From Thermoplasmata archaeon (GTDB lineage: Archaea; Thermoplasmatota; Thermoplasmata; Thermoplasmatales; Thermoplasmataceae), in the NCBI GenBank assembly GCA_021816965.1, contig JAKAWU010000005.1, positions 520 through 38,303 of the forward strand: 37,784 nt of DNA, in the 5' to 3' direction. How positions within the stretch are numbered: the first letter of the stretch is position 1; each line of letters starts with the position of its first letter. This document shows, in pieces, positions 8,317 to 16,508 of the stretch. The translations under genes were made by a program, and so were the position numbers. A model generated the notes under the pieces. It ran no database searches. It saw only the letters and a list, made by a program, of their open reading frames with translations, and was not told where the DNA came from.

Positions 8317-10050
8317 CTATGTTGGTATCACATTTACAACGGAAACTGAAGGTTGATACGAATAGAGATTGCCTCCGTTTCCATAGAAATGTACAGTCTG
8401 TGAGGATTGATAAATATAGATTTGAAAGTTGCTTCCAGCCGCATAGCTATATGGTTGGTTACCAATCTCAAAAATGTTAAGGTTTAATTTTTCTGCCACA
8501 ACAACTGATATTGAGGTAAAAGCTGATGCCAGTGTTGTCAGAAGTCCAACTTCTGCAAAAGTCAATGTGACAGCGTTCATCACATCTTCTACCGAAGAAG
8601 CTATTGGGATAATACCGGTAACAGCATTGATGGCAAGGGCCACACCAAGTGCTGCTGAAAAAACGCCAACTCCCTTTTCTGCGCTTTGCAAATAATCATT
8701 GGCGTTGTTGGATTCATTCGCATAATAGGACAAATTGAAACGGGAATAGACATCACCGGCATTTAACTGATATGCTTTCACCGATGAGATTCCAAGCATA
8801 TTGACTGTCGCTGACCAGTAATTGGAAGTTTCAGATGCATTTCCATTATTAGCTAAATTATAAGGGTGATTTAACTTCACTTGTGGATTTTTTGCCCCAA
8901 CAATCTGAATGTTCGTTTCATTGGCCCCAGGCGTTGCTACGCAATAATAACTTGTGCCGTCATTATACCAATAGGTTGAAATATAGTACGGCGTAAATTC
9001 CAATGCTTCGAACGATACATTGGTTATGTAGTTGATTGATGTGTTATTTGTCTGGCTATTCGAATCTATAGCAAGGGGGGGAGAGTATGGGAGAGTTGCA
9101 TTATATGAGGATGTTGTAGACTGAAATGTTCCAGATTCTCCCTGTGTGTGTTGGGCAGAGTTGAATCTCAAAGTTATATTTGCATTCAAATAGGTTGAAA
9201 CCATGGAAAATAGTGAGTTTGAAGGCAAGCTCATACTGGAATAAAGCAGGGGAAGAATCCCTGTCCATGTATCGATCTTAATGTTCTTGTCCACTACAGA
9301 GGGGGTGCATGGGTTGGTGTTTCCGGTATTGCCTCCACCACCACCTATCTGTCCGAAATTTTTCTCCTTCAAAGTATTCAAAATATTGCTTACATTCATT
9401 TTTTTGACAAAATCAGGTTTTGAAAGGTTGAAATGGAGAGTGCTATTAAAAGTCAACGGACTCATTCCATTATAGAATTTGTATGAAGCTAAACTATTGA
9501 ACATTGGGTTGAATGGAGAGTATTCAATGTTGTTGAAATAGTTGAAACCATAGAGAGTTCCATTCCTTATGTATGAATAAGTGGCTTCTTCGGTGACCGA
9601 TACATTATATCCATCTGATGGGATCACATTTCTCCACGATTTTGCTATTTTCTGTATCGTGTCGTTCACATATCCTTTTACTATTCCCTTGCTATTTGAT
9701 CTCCCGTTAAACACATCCTGGATATAAGGGTTGCTTGAGAGGTTATATGTTAAGTTTTTATGTCCAAGGTCCCCTCCAGTCAAAATCCAGTCTGGATTCG
9801 CGGATAAAAGAGTGACACTTGCATTCGATAGGTTATAATTAAATCCTGATTTTGCATAATTTGATGGGTTTGATGATGCACCAGCAGGAATCCCAGACAG
9901 TGAAACGTTTATATTGACAGGCAATCCCTTTGTTGAATTGGCGTAAGAGGTTTCATAATTATATATTATAATAAAAGATGATGCGGTAATGATTATAGCA
10001 GCGAAAAAAGCAAACACCAATTTCTTTTTTTCTTTGGGGGCATTCATCAT
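8317..10050 (-). CDS. Large secreted or membrane-anchored glycoprotein candidate, unknown function
   Basis: A 577-residue protein I cannot assign. Residues 1-9 are basic, then a hydrophobic segment (about 10-31, LVFAFFAAIIITASSFIIIY) acts as signal or anchor. Residues 32-458 are rich in Asn, Ser, Thr and Tyr with about 21 N-x-S/T sequons, as expected for a glycosylated archaeal cell-surface protein. A glycine-rich linker (IGGGGGNTG) lies about halfway, near two isolated cysteines (NPCTP and YYCVA) that could form a disulphide. Residues about 459-526 form two long hydrophobic helices (GVGVFSAALGVALAINAV and AEVGLLTTLASAFTSISVVV), followed by a 50-residue Tyr/Ser-rich tail. The TATA-like ATTATATAAC about 25-30 bases upstream of the ATG indicates leaderless expression. 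It sits in an island with gene relics and so may have been acquired. Function could be surface layer, adhesion or membrane-active secretion. Confidence 0.75.
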   Translation of the reverse strand: MMNAPKEKKKLVFAFFAAIIITASSFIIIYNYETSYANSTKGLPVNINVSLSGIPAGASSNPSNYAKSGFNYNLSNASVTLLSANPDWILTGGDLGHKNLTYNLSSNPYIQDVFNGRSNSKGIVKGYVNDTIQKIAKSWRNVIPSDGYNVSVTEEATYSYIRNGTLYGFNYFNNIEYSPFNPMFNSLASYKFYNGMSPLTFNSTLHFNLSKPDFVKKMNVSNILNTLKEKNFGQIGGGGGNTGNTNPCTPSVVDKNIKIDTWTGILPLLYSSMSLPSNSLFSMVSTYLNANITLRFNSAQHTQGESGTFQSTTSSYNATLPYSPPLAIDSNSQTNNTSINYITNVSFEALEFTPYYISTYWYNDGTSYYCVATPGANETNIQIVGAKNPQVKLNHPYNLANNGNASETSNYWSATVNMLGISSVKAYQLNAGDVYSRFNLSYYANESNNANDYLQSAEKGVGVFSAALGVALAINAVTGIIPIASSVEDVMNAVTLTFAEVGLLTTLASAFTSISVVVAEKLNLNIFEIGNQPYSYAAGSNFQIYIYQSSQTVHFYGNGGNLYSYQPSVSVVNVIPT

Positions 10051-10289
10051 TTTTGTATAGAAAAGAATGTTATATAATATTTGATATTTATTTCAGGTTT
10101 AGAGTAAATCTGTCTACTCCTGTTCTTGAGACTCTTCTATCTCTGATCGAGTTGATATTCTTAATACCCATAAACCAGTGTTGGCCAGGGATATCGATAT
10201 TTCTATGGACAGGAAAGAGTTCAAACGCTTTGAAATCCTTTTACAGTCCATGCGATATCAGGAGACCTTCCTGTTCACATCAGTAATAA

Positions 10290-10395
10290 TTTGGAATCAT
10301 TGAAAGAAGAAAATATGGTTATGTTAGGAAAAACTTGTTTGCCAGTTCTATTAAGGTGGGGACTATATTTCCTGATTCGTAAACTGTTTTTTCAC
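10290..10395 (+). pseudogene. Decayed 3' end of a second Fic/Doc gene copy
   Basis: Read in frame from about 10302, this stretch gives ERRKYGYVRKN and ends KVGTIFPDS-stop. The intact copy 959 bases downstream reads ERRKQGYPKED and ends EEGDYISDIS-stop. At DNA level GAAAGAAGAAAATATGGTTA and GAAAGGAGAAAACAGGGTTA match at most positions, and the last 31 bases are identical. Stops appear directly upstream in this frame, so only a fragment remains. It is best read as the end of an older duplicate whose body has been lost. Confidence 0.55.
10365..10395 (+). repeat. 31-base direct repeat, copy 1
   Basis: Exact 31-base match to 11324-11354 (begins ATATTTCCTGATTCGTAAAC, ends TTTTTTCAC). The preceding ten bases GACTATATTT are also shared, but copy 2 has nine additional bases between the blocks. 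The repeat spans the stop codon of the Fic-type reading frame and about 20 bases beyond. Confidence 0.9.
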
Positions 10396-10587
10396 GGTAG
10401 AGTAGAATGATGATAAAGTTAAAATAAAAAATCTAATCATTTTTGGAAGAGATTATATAGGGAATTTTATTGTTGATAAATGCGCGTGACTGTGAGGAAA
10501 GAAAATAGAGTTGTTAATATGCCAAGAAGAAATAATAAAATCCTCAAAGACAATGAAATAGTCTTTACTATATTAAGCGTAATATAG

Positions 10588-11334
10588 GTGTTTTATCCAA
10601 GCGTCAATTATGTGAAAAAGATTCATTCTTACATCATAGATAGTTAGGGGGGAATACCAGGAATACTTTCCGAGAGTCTTCTCGAATCCGCCATAGATAG
10701 ACCCAAAACAAAAATAAGTGGATATGAACCTTACTCGGATGTTGTGAGGAAGGCGATTGCTCTGAGCTATGCTATTATATCTTGGCACCCTTTTTTGGAC
10801 GGAAATAAAAGAACTGCCGTTTATATTTTGGGGGATTCTCTTTACACGAACTGGATCAATATTTCAATTCCAGTATATATGGCTAAATACACAATTTCCG
10901 TTGCAATGGGAGAGAACTCTTCGAGACATATGAGCGAGGATGAGTTTTATAAAAAAATATTGCCCCTCTGCTCCAGAAACATTATAGTAAAATTTTTAAA
11001 GGACATTCGATATAAGAACTGGACTATATTTCGGTTTAGAGTGGCTATGAAGTTTGGATATATCATGTTTAACTATCTGAATGATATGGTCAAATCCCAA
11101 AACTCGCGTTCCTCCAAAAAATATTTCCAATACCTTATCAACCATACAAAAAATTTTGAAAACTTGTTCGAGTTTTTATTTTCAAGACCAATAGACTGGT
11201 ACGGAGCTGGAGATTTGAATATTTTCCTTAATAGAATAAGGGAAATAGAAGAAAGGAGAAAACAGGGTTATCCGAAGGAAGATATTTTACCTCCATCCGA
11301 CGAGGAAGGAGACTATATTTCAGATATTTCCTGA
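10588..11334 (+). pseudogene. Fic/Doc-family protein gene interrupted by an amber stop
   Basis: The frame from GTG 10588 reads FYPSVNYVKKIHSYIIDS, then TAG (10645-10647), then GGIPGILSESLLESAIDRPK and further to the Fic core HPFLDGNKRTA. This is the full Doc-like layout: an N-terminal helix, the GG..GI..ESLLESAI segment, then HxFxxGNxxR. Family members usually have a residue such as Tyr before GG, so a single base change to TAG explains the stop. Fic/Doc enzymes transfer AMP or phosphate to target proteins; Doc phosphorylates EF-Tu. About 150 further residues form an unrecognised, aromatic- and Lys-rich C-terminal region. Translation could restart at GTG 10744, but that would lose the N-terminal half of the domain. 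No clear antitoxin is adjacent. Probably inactive. Confidence 0.72.
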
Positions 11335-11354
11335 TTCGTAAACTGTTTTTTCAC
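11324..11354 (+). repeat. 31-base direct repeat, copy 2
   Basis: Identical to 10365-10395. This copy contains the TGA stop of the Fic-type gene at 11332-11334 and ends just before the TATA box of the ribosomal operon. The two copies bound a 959-base unit. Confidence 0.9.
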
Positions 11355-11359
11355 TAAAT

Positions 11360-11373
11360 CTTTATATATAGTT
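11360..11373 (+). promoter_or_regulatory. Promoter of the ribosomal superoperon
   Basis: CTTTATATATAG is the strongest TATA-box match in the window. A start site about 25 bases downstream would fall near 11390, giving a leader of about 95 bases before L3. It lies directly after the 31-base repeat, so the accessory island ends at the edge of this core promoter. Confidence 0.7.
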
Positions 11374-11403
11374 TTACATTCACCTGAAAAGGACCATACA
11401 CTT

Positions 11404-11472
11404 ATGGCAATGCTTCGGCAACCAAAGCCAACGTCTCAATATTTTGAGTTCTATGGCAGGTGTAACGGTTAA
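11404..11472 (+). CDS. Possible 22-codon leader ORF before L3
   Basis: Within the presumed leader an ATG at 11404 opens a 22-codon frame ending NG-TAA at 11470-11472, with MAMLRQPKPTS at its start and YFEFYGRCNG at its end. The stop directly abuts the AGGTGAT ribosome-binding site of L3 at 11473-11479. It may be a leader peptide that couples or attenuates L3 translation, or a chance ORF within a structured leader. The short pair GGC (11407-11409) with GCC might help fold the leader. No homology is recalled. Confidence 0.35.
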   Translation: MAMLRQPKPTSQYFEFYGRCNG

Positions 11473-11484
11473 AGGTGATAAAGA

Positions 11485-12474
11485 ATGTCTACGCCACATC
11501 ATCCCAGAAGGGGATCTATTGGATACTATCATAGAAAGAGAAAGCCCGGTCTAAAATCCAGCATCCGCAGTTGGCCTGAGATTGAAGGAAATCCCAAGAT
11601 TCAGTCCTTTGCAGGATATAAAGTTGGAATGACCCATGTTGAAATGGTCGACTACAGGAAGGCCAGCACGACTGCAGGAAGGAACATAATGGCAGCAGTT
11701 ACTGTTGTGGAAGTTCCTCCTGCGAAAGTAGTTGCCATGAGAGGTTACAGGGAATCGGAGGACGGGCTGAGAATTGCTTACGAGAAATGGGCAGATAACC
11801 TCGATAAGAGTATATTCAAGGTCATACTTGAGTCAAAGGAGAGAAAGGAAAGTGCAGTTCCTGACGATATATGTGAAGTCAGGGTCATAATGATGGTCAC
11901 GCCTGAGGAGATAACAGGTGTTCCAAAGAAGGTACCCGAACTCTACGAAACAAGAGTTGGTGGGTCCAATATCGAAGCAAGGCTCAAATATGCACAGGAC
12001 AAGCTTGGAAAGGAAGTATTATTCACTGATTTCTCAAAGACTGGAAATTTTGTCGATGTTATTTCAGTCACTAAAGGTAAAGGTTTTACGGGCCACGTTG
12101 AAAGATTCGGTGTCAAGCTGCTTCCAAAGAAAAACAGGAAACACAGAAGAATGATCGGTACACTTGGCCCATGGCATCCAGACTGGGTGAGATGGCAGGT
12201 ACCACAGGCAGGACAGATGGGTTCACACCAGAGGACACAGCATAATATGAGAGTTTTAAAATATGCAAAATCACAGGGAAATGATGACATAAATGTTAAG
12301 GGCGGATTTGTCAACTATGGTCTCGTAAGAACAAATTATGTTCTGGTTCATGGTTCAATTCCAGGTTCCATAAAGAGGCTTATAAAGTTCAGGGACCCTG
12401 CCAGACAGAAATCACCATCTGTGGACAACATACAGCTTGCATACGTCTCAAGAGAATCAAAGCAGGGTGATTAA
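11485..12474 (+). CDS. rpl3p: Large subunit ribosomal protein L3 (uL3)
   Basis: 329 residues, the archaeal/eukaryotic-size L3. It starts HHPRRGSIGYYHRKR and contains GYKVGMTHV, the SVTKGKGFTGHVERFGV loop that reaches toward the peptidyl-transferase centre, and HPDWVRWQVPQAGQMGSHQRT. It is an early assembly protein binding 23S rRNA. First gene of the superoperon. ATG 11485 is supported by AGGTGAT with a 5-base spacer. Two bases separate it from L4. Confidence 0.98.
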   Translation: MSTPHHPRRGSIGYYHRKRKPGLKSSIRSWPEIEGNPKIQSFAGYKVGMTHVEMVDYRKASTTAGRNIMAAVTVVEVPPAKVVAMRGYRESEDGLRIAYEKWADNLDKSIFKVILESKERKESAVPDDICEVRVIMMVTPEEITGVPKKVPELYETRVGGSNIEARLKYAQDKLGKEVLFTDFSKTGNFVDVISVTKGKGFTGHVERFGVKLLPKKNRKHRRMIGTLGPWHPDWVRWQVPQAGQMGSHQRTQHNMRVLKYAKSQGNDDINVKGGFVNYGLVRTNYVLVHGSIPGSIKRLIKFRDPARQKSPSVDNIQLAYVSRESKQGD

Positions 12475-12476
12475 AA

Positions 12477-13235
12477 ATGAAGACGCAGATATATTCAACA
12501 AACGGAGAAAACAAGGGCGAGATAGATATCCCTGAAGTTTTCAATGCACAGATCAGGGATGACATTCTGAAGAAAGCTTTCAGGATCATTTCTCTTTCAA
12601 ACAGGCATCCATATGGTTCTTCCCCACTGGCAGGAACAAGAAGGGTTGGAGCAACATCAAGGCCGGGAATGGGAATTTCAAGAATGCCAAGGGTTGCCGG
12701 AAGCTCAAGGGCAGTCCAGCTCGGTAGCACAAAGGGAGGAAGAAGTCCTCACTCACCAAGATCCACTAAGAATCTTATACTTAGGATAAACAAGAAGGAA
12801 AAAGCCATCGCATGGAAATCAGCACTGGCAATGACGGCAGACCCGGAGGCTGTAAAGATCAGGGGACATGTATTCAGGCAGGATCTTTCATTCCCCATTG
12901 TGGTTGAAGATGAGATGGATAGTATAGATAAATCAAGAGATGCAATGGTTTTCCTTCAGTCCATAGGCGTATGGGATGATGTGGAGAGATCCAAGAATGG
13001 AACAAAGATCAGGGCAGGAAGAGGAAAGATGAGGAACAGGAGATACAGGACACCAAAAAGCCTGCTCATTGTCACTGAAAATCCTGCAAAGCTGAAAGCA
13101 TTCAGGTCATTCTCAGGAATAGATGTTGCATACTCAGACAACATATCCATATCCAAACTGGCTCCAGGAGGAGTTGGAGGAAGACTGGTAATCTATACGG
13201 AATCAGCCTTCAAGAAAATAGGGGGTGTACAGTGA
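12477..13235 (+). CDS. rpl4p: Large subunit ribosomal protein L4 (uL4)
   Basis: 252 residues in archaeal L4 (L1e) form. The conserved loop GTRRVGATSRPGMGISRMPR lines the exit tunnel, and the segment MRNRRYRTPKSLLIV is typical of the family. A GGTGA lies before the ATG, inside the L3 end. Its TGA stop shares bases with the L23 ATG (TGATG), which suggests coupled translation. Confidence 0.97.
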   Translation: MKTQIYSTNGENKGEIDIPEVFNAQIRDDILKKAFRIISLSNRHPYGSSPLAGTRRVGATSRPGMGISRMPRVAGSSRAVQLGSTKGGRSPHSPRSTKNLILRINKKEKAIAWKSALAMTADPEAVKIRGHVFRQDLSFPIVVEDEMDSIDKSRDAMVFLQSIGVWDDVERSKNGTKIRAGRGKMRNRRYRTPKSLLIVTENPAKLKAFRSFSGIDVAYSDNISISKLAPGGVGGRLVIYTESAFKKIGGVQ

Positions 13236-13483
13236 TGGATTACATAATATCACCAGTAGCAACAGAAAAAACCATGATAAACGGGCAGAAGGAGAACAAG
13301 CTCACATTCATAGTTAGAAGGGAGGCAACAAGAGATGCCGTTGCACAGGAAGTTGAGAGAAGGTTCGACGTGAAGGTTGTTCGGGTGAACATAATGATCA
13401 CGAAGAAGGGAAAGAAAGCAATAGTGAAACTTTCCGAGAAATACAATGCAGAGGAAATAGGGGAGAGAATAGGAATATATTGA
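13235..13483 (+). CDS. rpl23p: Large subunit ribosomal protein L23 (uL23)
   Basis: 82 residues, normal archaeal length. Begins MDYIISPVATEKTM, the hallmark of the family, and ends near an AEEIGERIGIY tail. It sits at the tunnel exit and forms part of the docking site for SRP and the Sec translocon. ATG 13235 is preferred over GTG 13232 because it gives the usual N-terminus and overlaps the L4 stop as TGATG. Confidence 0.97.
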   Translation: MDYIISPVATEKTMINGQKENKLTFIVRREATRDAVAQEVERRFDVKVVRVNIMITKKGKKAIVKLSEKYNAEEIGERIGIY

Positions 13484-13493
13484 GGTGCAGTAA

Positions 13494-14189
13494 ATGGGTA
13501 AGCGTATAATTCCACAGAGAAGAGGAAAAGGAGGGCTGACATACAGGAGTCCGAGCCACAGGCATGTTGCCCCCATGAGAATACCATCAGATGGTACATA
13601 CACAGTAAGGGACATAATTCATGCACCGGGAAGAACCGGGCCCGTTCTTGTATTATCAGACGGAAATGGAAAAAAGGAATATCAGATAGCATTCAACGGA
13701 GCCTTTGTTGATCAGAAGATAACTGTTGGCAAAGTTGACAGCGCAAATACAGGGGACTCAACATATCTTGGCCTCATACCGGACGGCTCGTTGGTGTACA
13801 ATATTGAGACCGTTCCCGGAGACGGAGGAAAACTTTGCAGAACAGCAGGTTCTGCTGCACAGGTAATAAGCCATGGTGAAATGGTTTCAGTCAAGCTTCC
13901 ATCAGGTGCCATAAAATCCATACACCCCCAGTGCAGGGCCTCAGTGGGCTATGTTGCAGGGGCAGGAGCAAAGGATATACCTATCCTGAAGGCAGGAAGG
14001 AGAGTCCACTATTACCAGAGCAAGGCAAAGAGACCATTCAGTGTCAGGGGAGTAGCAATGAACGCAATCAACCACCCCCATGGAGGAGGTAACCACCAGC
14101 ATGTGGGAAGGGCAAGCACAGTTGGAAGGGGAACACCGCCGGGCAGGAAGGTAGGGCGTCTCTCACCGCAGAGGAGGAAGGTTAAATGA
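13494..14189 (+). CDS. rpl2p: Large subunit ribosomal protein L2 (uL2)
   Basis: 231 residues. Opens [13 protein letters not shown] and contains RAGVGYV-like [14 protein letters not shown] and the C-terminal [20 protein letters not shown] loop with the histidine needed for peptidyl transfer support. It holds domain IV of 23S rRNA at the subunit interface. GAGGTG lies 6 bases before the ATG. The stop overlaps the S19 ATG. Confidence 0.98.
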   Translation: MGKRIIPQRRGKGGLTYRSPSHRHVAPMRIPSDGTYTVRDIIHAPGRTGPVLVLSDGNGKKEYQIAFNGAFVDQKITVGKVDSANTGDSTYLGLIPDGSLVYNIETVPGDGGKLCRTAGSAAQVISHGEMVSVKLPSGAIKSIHPQCRASVGYVAGAGAKDIPILKAGRRVHYYQSKAKRPFSVRGVAMNAINHPHGGGNHQHVGRASTVGRGTPPGRKVGRLSPQRRKVK

Positions 14190-14641
14190 CCACTAACAGA
14201 CAGGCATCAGCAAAATCCATAAGAAGAAGATCAAGAAAATCGCAGAAGGTAGCACTGGGAAGATCAAAGGAATTCAAGTTCAAGGGGCTCACCCTTGAAG
14301 AACTCCAGAACCTGGACAGGGACGCTCTCCTTAAGGTTCTTCCTGCAAGGGCAAGAAGAAGTATGAAAAGAGAAATGGGCCCTGACCAGAAGATACTCCT
14401 GAGAAGACTCATAAAAACAAACAGGGAACTCAAGACTCATGTCAGGGACATGATCATACTTCCGAAATTTGTTGGAAAAATAGTTCAGGTTCATAATGGA
14501 AAGGAATACGTCAAATTTGAGATAAAAGCAGAGATGATAGGCCACTATCTTGGAGAATTTGCACTCACAAGAAAAGGTGTAAAACATTCAGGACCTGGTG
14601 TGGGAGCCACAAGATCGTCAAAGTTCATGCCATTGAAGTGA
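14186..14641 (+). CDS. rps19p: Small subunit ribosomal protein S19 (uS19)
   Basis: 151 residues; the longer archaeal/eukaryotic S15e-like form, with a basic N-terminal extension (RRRSRKSQK) and the conserved core [20 protein letters not shown] and [13 protein letters not shown], ending [14 protein letters not shown]. It binds the head of the 30S near the A-site tRNA. ATGA overlap with L2 and an upstream GGAGG set the start. Confidence 0.97.
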   Translation: MTTNRQASAKSIRRRSRKSQKVALGRSKEFKFKGLTLEELQNLDRDALLKVLPARARRSMKREMGPDQKILLRRLIKTNRELKTHVRDMIILPKFVGKIVQVHNGKEYVKFEIKAEMIGHYLGEFALTRKGVKHSGPGVGATRSSKFMPLK

Positions 14642-14647
14642 TGTGAA

Positions 14648-15100
14648 ATGAAAGGATATTCAATAGAAGAAATACCGGAAAAAACCGCAATTGCGTTAAA
14701 GAAGAACTGCAATATATCCGTGAAGGACTCGGTCAATGTTGCACACAACATCAGGGGCATGATGCTTTCGGATGCAGTGGATTTCCTCAACCTTGTACTG
14801 AAGAAGGAAAAGCCTGTGAAATATTTCAGGTATCTTGATTCAGTATCTCACAGGAAGGGGGCAGGGCCCGGAAGATATCCGGTGAAGGCTTGCAAGAGTT
14901 TCCTGCAGCTTCTTGAAAATGTGGAGTCAAATGCAGAATTCAAGGGCCTGAATACAGACTCTCTCAGGATTCTGCACATCACGGCAGACAAGGGAACAAT
15001 GCTGAAGAGATACACGCCAAAGGCATACGGAAGGGCAGGGGCGAACAACAGGGACATGGTCAATCTTGCAGTGGTAGTCAAAGAGGTCGAGGAAGAATGA
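14648..15100 (+). CDS. rpl22p: Large subunit ribosomal protein L22 (uL22)
   Basis: 150 residues, archaeal L22/L17e form. The conserved hook region is [14 protein letters not shown], and the hairpin that lines the exit tunnel is carried by the [17 protein letters not shown] segment, followed by the typical strand [13 protein letters not shown]. Six bases follow the S19 stop; the stop overlaps the S3 start. Confidence 0.97.
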   Translation: MKGYSIEEIPEKTAIALKKNCNISVKDSVNVAHNIRGMMLSDAVDFLNLVLKKEKPVKYFRYLDSVSHRKGAGPGRYPVKACKSFLQLLENVESNAEFKGLNTDSLRILHITADKGTMLKRYTPKAYGRAGANNRDMVNLAVVVKEVEEE

Positions 15101-15759
15101 AGGAAAGAAAGTTCATCAACGAGAACATAAAAAGGCTTCTCGTATTAGAATATATCATGAAAGAGACTGACAACGCTGGATTTGGCGGAATGGAAATGAA
15201 GAGAAACCTTCTGGACACATCCATAAGGCTCACAGTGAACAAGCCTGGGCTTGTAATAGGAAGAAGAGGTTCAAAGGTTCAGGAAATTGAGGAAACACTG
15301 AAGAACAGATTTCACATTGAAGCTCCAAGAATCGAAGTCATGGAGGTCAAGAATCCAGATCTCAATCCTCAGATAGTGTCTAAGAAGATTGCGATGTCGC
15401 TTGAAAAGGGATGGGCATACAGGAAGGCAGGCAACACAGCGCTCAGAAGAATTATTGAAAGCAACGCCAGGGGCGTTATGATCAGGATAGGCGGAAAAAT
15501 ATCTGGAGAAAGGGCAAGGTCCCAGAAATTCTTCTACGGTTCAATAAAATATTCAGGAGAACCTGCAAGGTCAGGAATTGGATACGGGTACTCTGTTGCA
15601 AAGCTCAAGCTTGGAGCAATAGGCGTCACCGTAAGGATACTCAACCGTGACTACAGACTTCCGGATGATATTACAGTAAGGAAGGAAAACTTGAAAAGAG
15701 AGGTGAAAACAGATGTCGGAACTGAAAGCAAAGTCCTTGAGAACAATGAGCAGAACTGA
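15097..15759 (+). CDS. rps3p: Small subunit ribosomal protein S3 (uS3)
   Basis: 220 residues. The KH domain [16 protein letters not shown] (about 51-66) contains the GxxG loop, and the C-terminal half has [20 protein letters not shown]. It forms the mRNA entry site with S4e/S5 neighbours. The ATG overlaps the L22 stop. The last 47 bases of the gene also encode the start of L29 in another frame. Confidence 0.97.
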   Translation: MKERKFINENIKRLLVLEYIMKETDNAGFGGMEMKRNLLDTSIRLTVNKPGLVIGRRGSKVQEIEETLKNRFHIEAPRIEVMEVKNPDLNPQIVSKKIAMSLEKGWAYRKAGNTALRRIIESNARGVMIRIGGKISGERARSQKFFYGSIKYSGEPARSGIGYGYSVAKLKLGAIGVTVRILNRDYRLPDDITVRKENLKREVKTDVGTESKVLENNEQN

Positions 15760-15919
15760 GAGGGATGAGAGGATGAAGGAACTTCAGGAATCACTTCTGA
15801 AGCAGAGAGCTAGTGTGGCCATGGGAGGCGCACCGCTTAACCCGGGTCTTATAAAATCACTGAGAAGGCAGATAGCCAGAATAGAAACAGTAAACCATTT
15901 GGAGGAAACAAAAAAATGA
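15713..15919 (+). CDS. rpl29p: Large subunit ribosomal protein L29 (uL29)
   Basis: 68 residues with the whole family pattern: [10 protein letters not shown] at the N-terminus, [20 protein letters not shown] and [10 protein letters not shown] at the C-terminus. Start 15713 lies 47 bases inside S3 but is supported by AGAGGTGA about 7 bases upstream and by the conserved N-terminus; the later ATG 15746 would cut it off. It sits at the tunnel exit beside L23. The stop overlaps the aIF1 ATG. Confidence 0.94.
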   Translation: MSELKAKSLRTMSRTERDERMKELQESLLKQRASVAMGGAPLNPGLIKSLRRQIARIETVNHLEETKK

Positions 15920-16218
15920 AGGATAAGAATTTCACCGGTATTCCAAAAGAACTACAGCCATGGGATGGTTTCACCAGAGACACCCAGGCTGTGAAGATAA
16001 CTGTGGATAAGAGAAGATATGGTAAGAATGTAACAATAATCGAAGGCATCGATCCAAAACTGGAAAACGTTGACGATATTGCCAAATTGCTCAAGAAGAA
16101 GGTGGCATCAGGCGGAACAGTGAAGGATGGAAGAACCATAGAACTTCAGGGAGACCATAGGGATACGGTGAGGAAATACCTCGAAGAGATGGGATTTAGG
16201 ACAGAGGTCGTGGGTTGA
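15916..16218 (+). CDS. sui1: Translation initiation factor aIF1 (SUI1)
   Basis: 100 residues with the SUI1 fold: RRYGKNVTIIEGID, then KKVASGGTVKDGRTIELQGD, the basic loop and strand that contact the 30S P site. The factor checks start-codon pairing during initiation. In archaea it is regularly found here between L29 and Rpp29. Overlaps L29 by ATGA, and its TGA overlaps the next ATG. Confidence 0.95.
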   Translation: MKDKNFTGIPKELQPWDGFTRDTQAVKITVDKRRYGKNVTIIEGIDPKLENVDDIAKLLKKKVASGGTVKDGRTIELQGDHRDTVRKYLEEMGFRTEVVG

Positions 16219-16505
16219 TGTTTGAACTGGTGAGTGCTGAATATTTGGGAAAAAGGATAGAGGTTGTTGAATCTTCAATGACAGGCTTGAAGGGCATATA
16301 TGGAACGGTCACGGGCGAATCAAAAAATATGTTTCGCATCAGGACAGATAAAGGTGAGATAAACGTTCCAAAGAAGGTATGCCTCTTCTCCATAAAAATG
16401 GATTCCGGATATTTCAGGATTCACGGAAAATTCATATGTCTCAGGCCCGAGAACAGATTGAAAGATGCAGAAAGAATACTGAAGAACATGAAGAAGGTGA
16501 ACTAA
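16218..16505 (+). CDS. rnp1: RNase P protein component 1 (Rpp29/POP4)
   Basis: 95 residues with the Sm-like barrel of archaeal Rpp29 (GLKGIYGTVTGESKNMFRIR then INVPKKVCLFSI, and later IHGKFICLRPENRLKD). It binds the specificity domain of RNase P RNA together with Rpp21 and takes part in tRNA 5' maturation. ATG 16218 is chosen over TTG 16215 because it shares TGATG with the aIF1 stop. Confidence 0.94.
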   Translation: MFELVSAEYLGKRIEVVESSMTGLKGIYGTVTGESKNMFRIRTDKGEINVPKKVCLFSIKMDSGYFRIHGKFICLRPENRLKDAERILKNMKKVN

Positions 16506-16508
16506 TTG

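Larger units (their letters stand above)
10051..10587. other. AT-rich region with gene remnants, no intact gene
   Basis: The stretch is markedly AT-rich compared with the flanking genes. No ORF here looks functional. A short plus-strand reading near 10090 (IYFRFRVNL) resembles the FRFRVAM stretch of the downstream Fic gene (near 11030), and its spacing to the repeat at 10365 is similar, which suggests decay of a second copy. A 33-codon frame runs from GTG 10486 to the TAG at 10585-10587, in the same frame as the Fic gene. It might be the remnant of an antitoxin or of an extended N-terminus, but I cannot recognise it. Confidence 0.45.

Noticed and set aside
10053-10286. 77-codon plus-strand ORF upstream of the Fic copies
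   Set aside because: Only a short segment resembles the Fic C-terminal region and there is no start context, so it is described as part of the decayed stretch rather than as a gene.
10645-10647. In-frame TAG in the Fic gene as a recoded amino acid (pyrrolysine)
   Set aside because: Pyrrolysine use is known mainly in methanogens with dedicated genes, none seen here, and the adjacent decayed copy makes a pseudogene far more likely.
10365-11354. Direct repeats as att sites or target duplications of an integrated element
   Set aside because: No integrase or tRNA is present, and the homology extends beyond the repeat into coding text of the Fic 3' end, which points to gene duplication.
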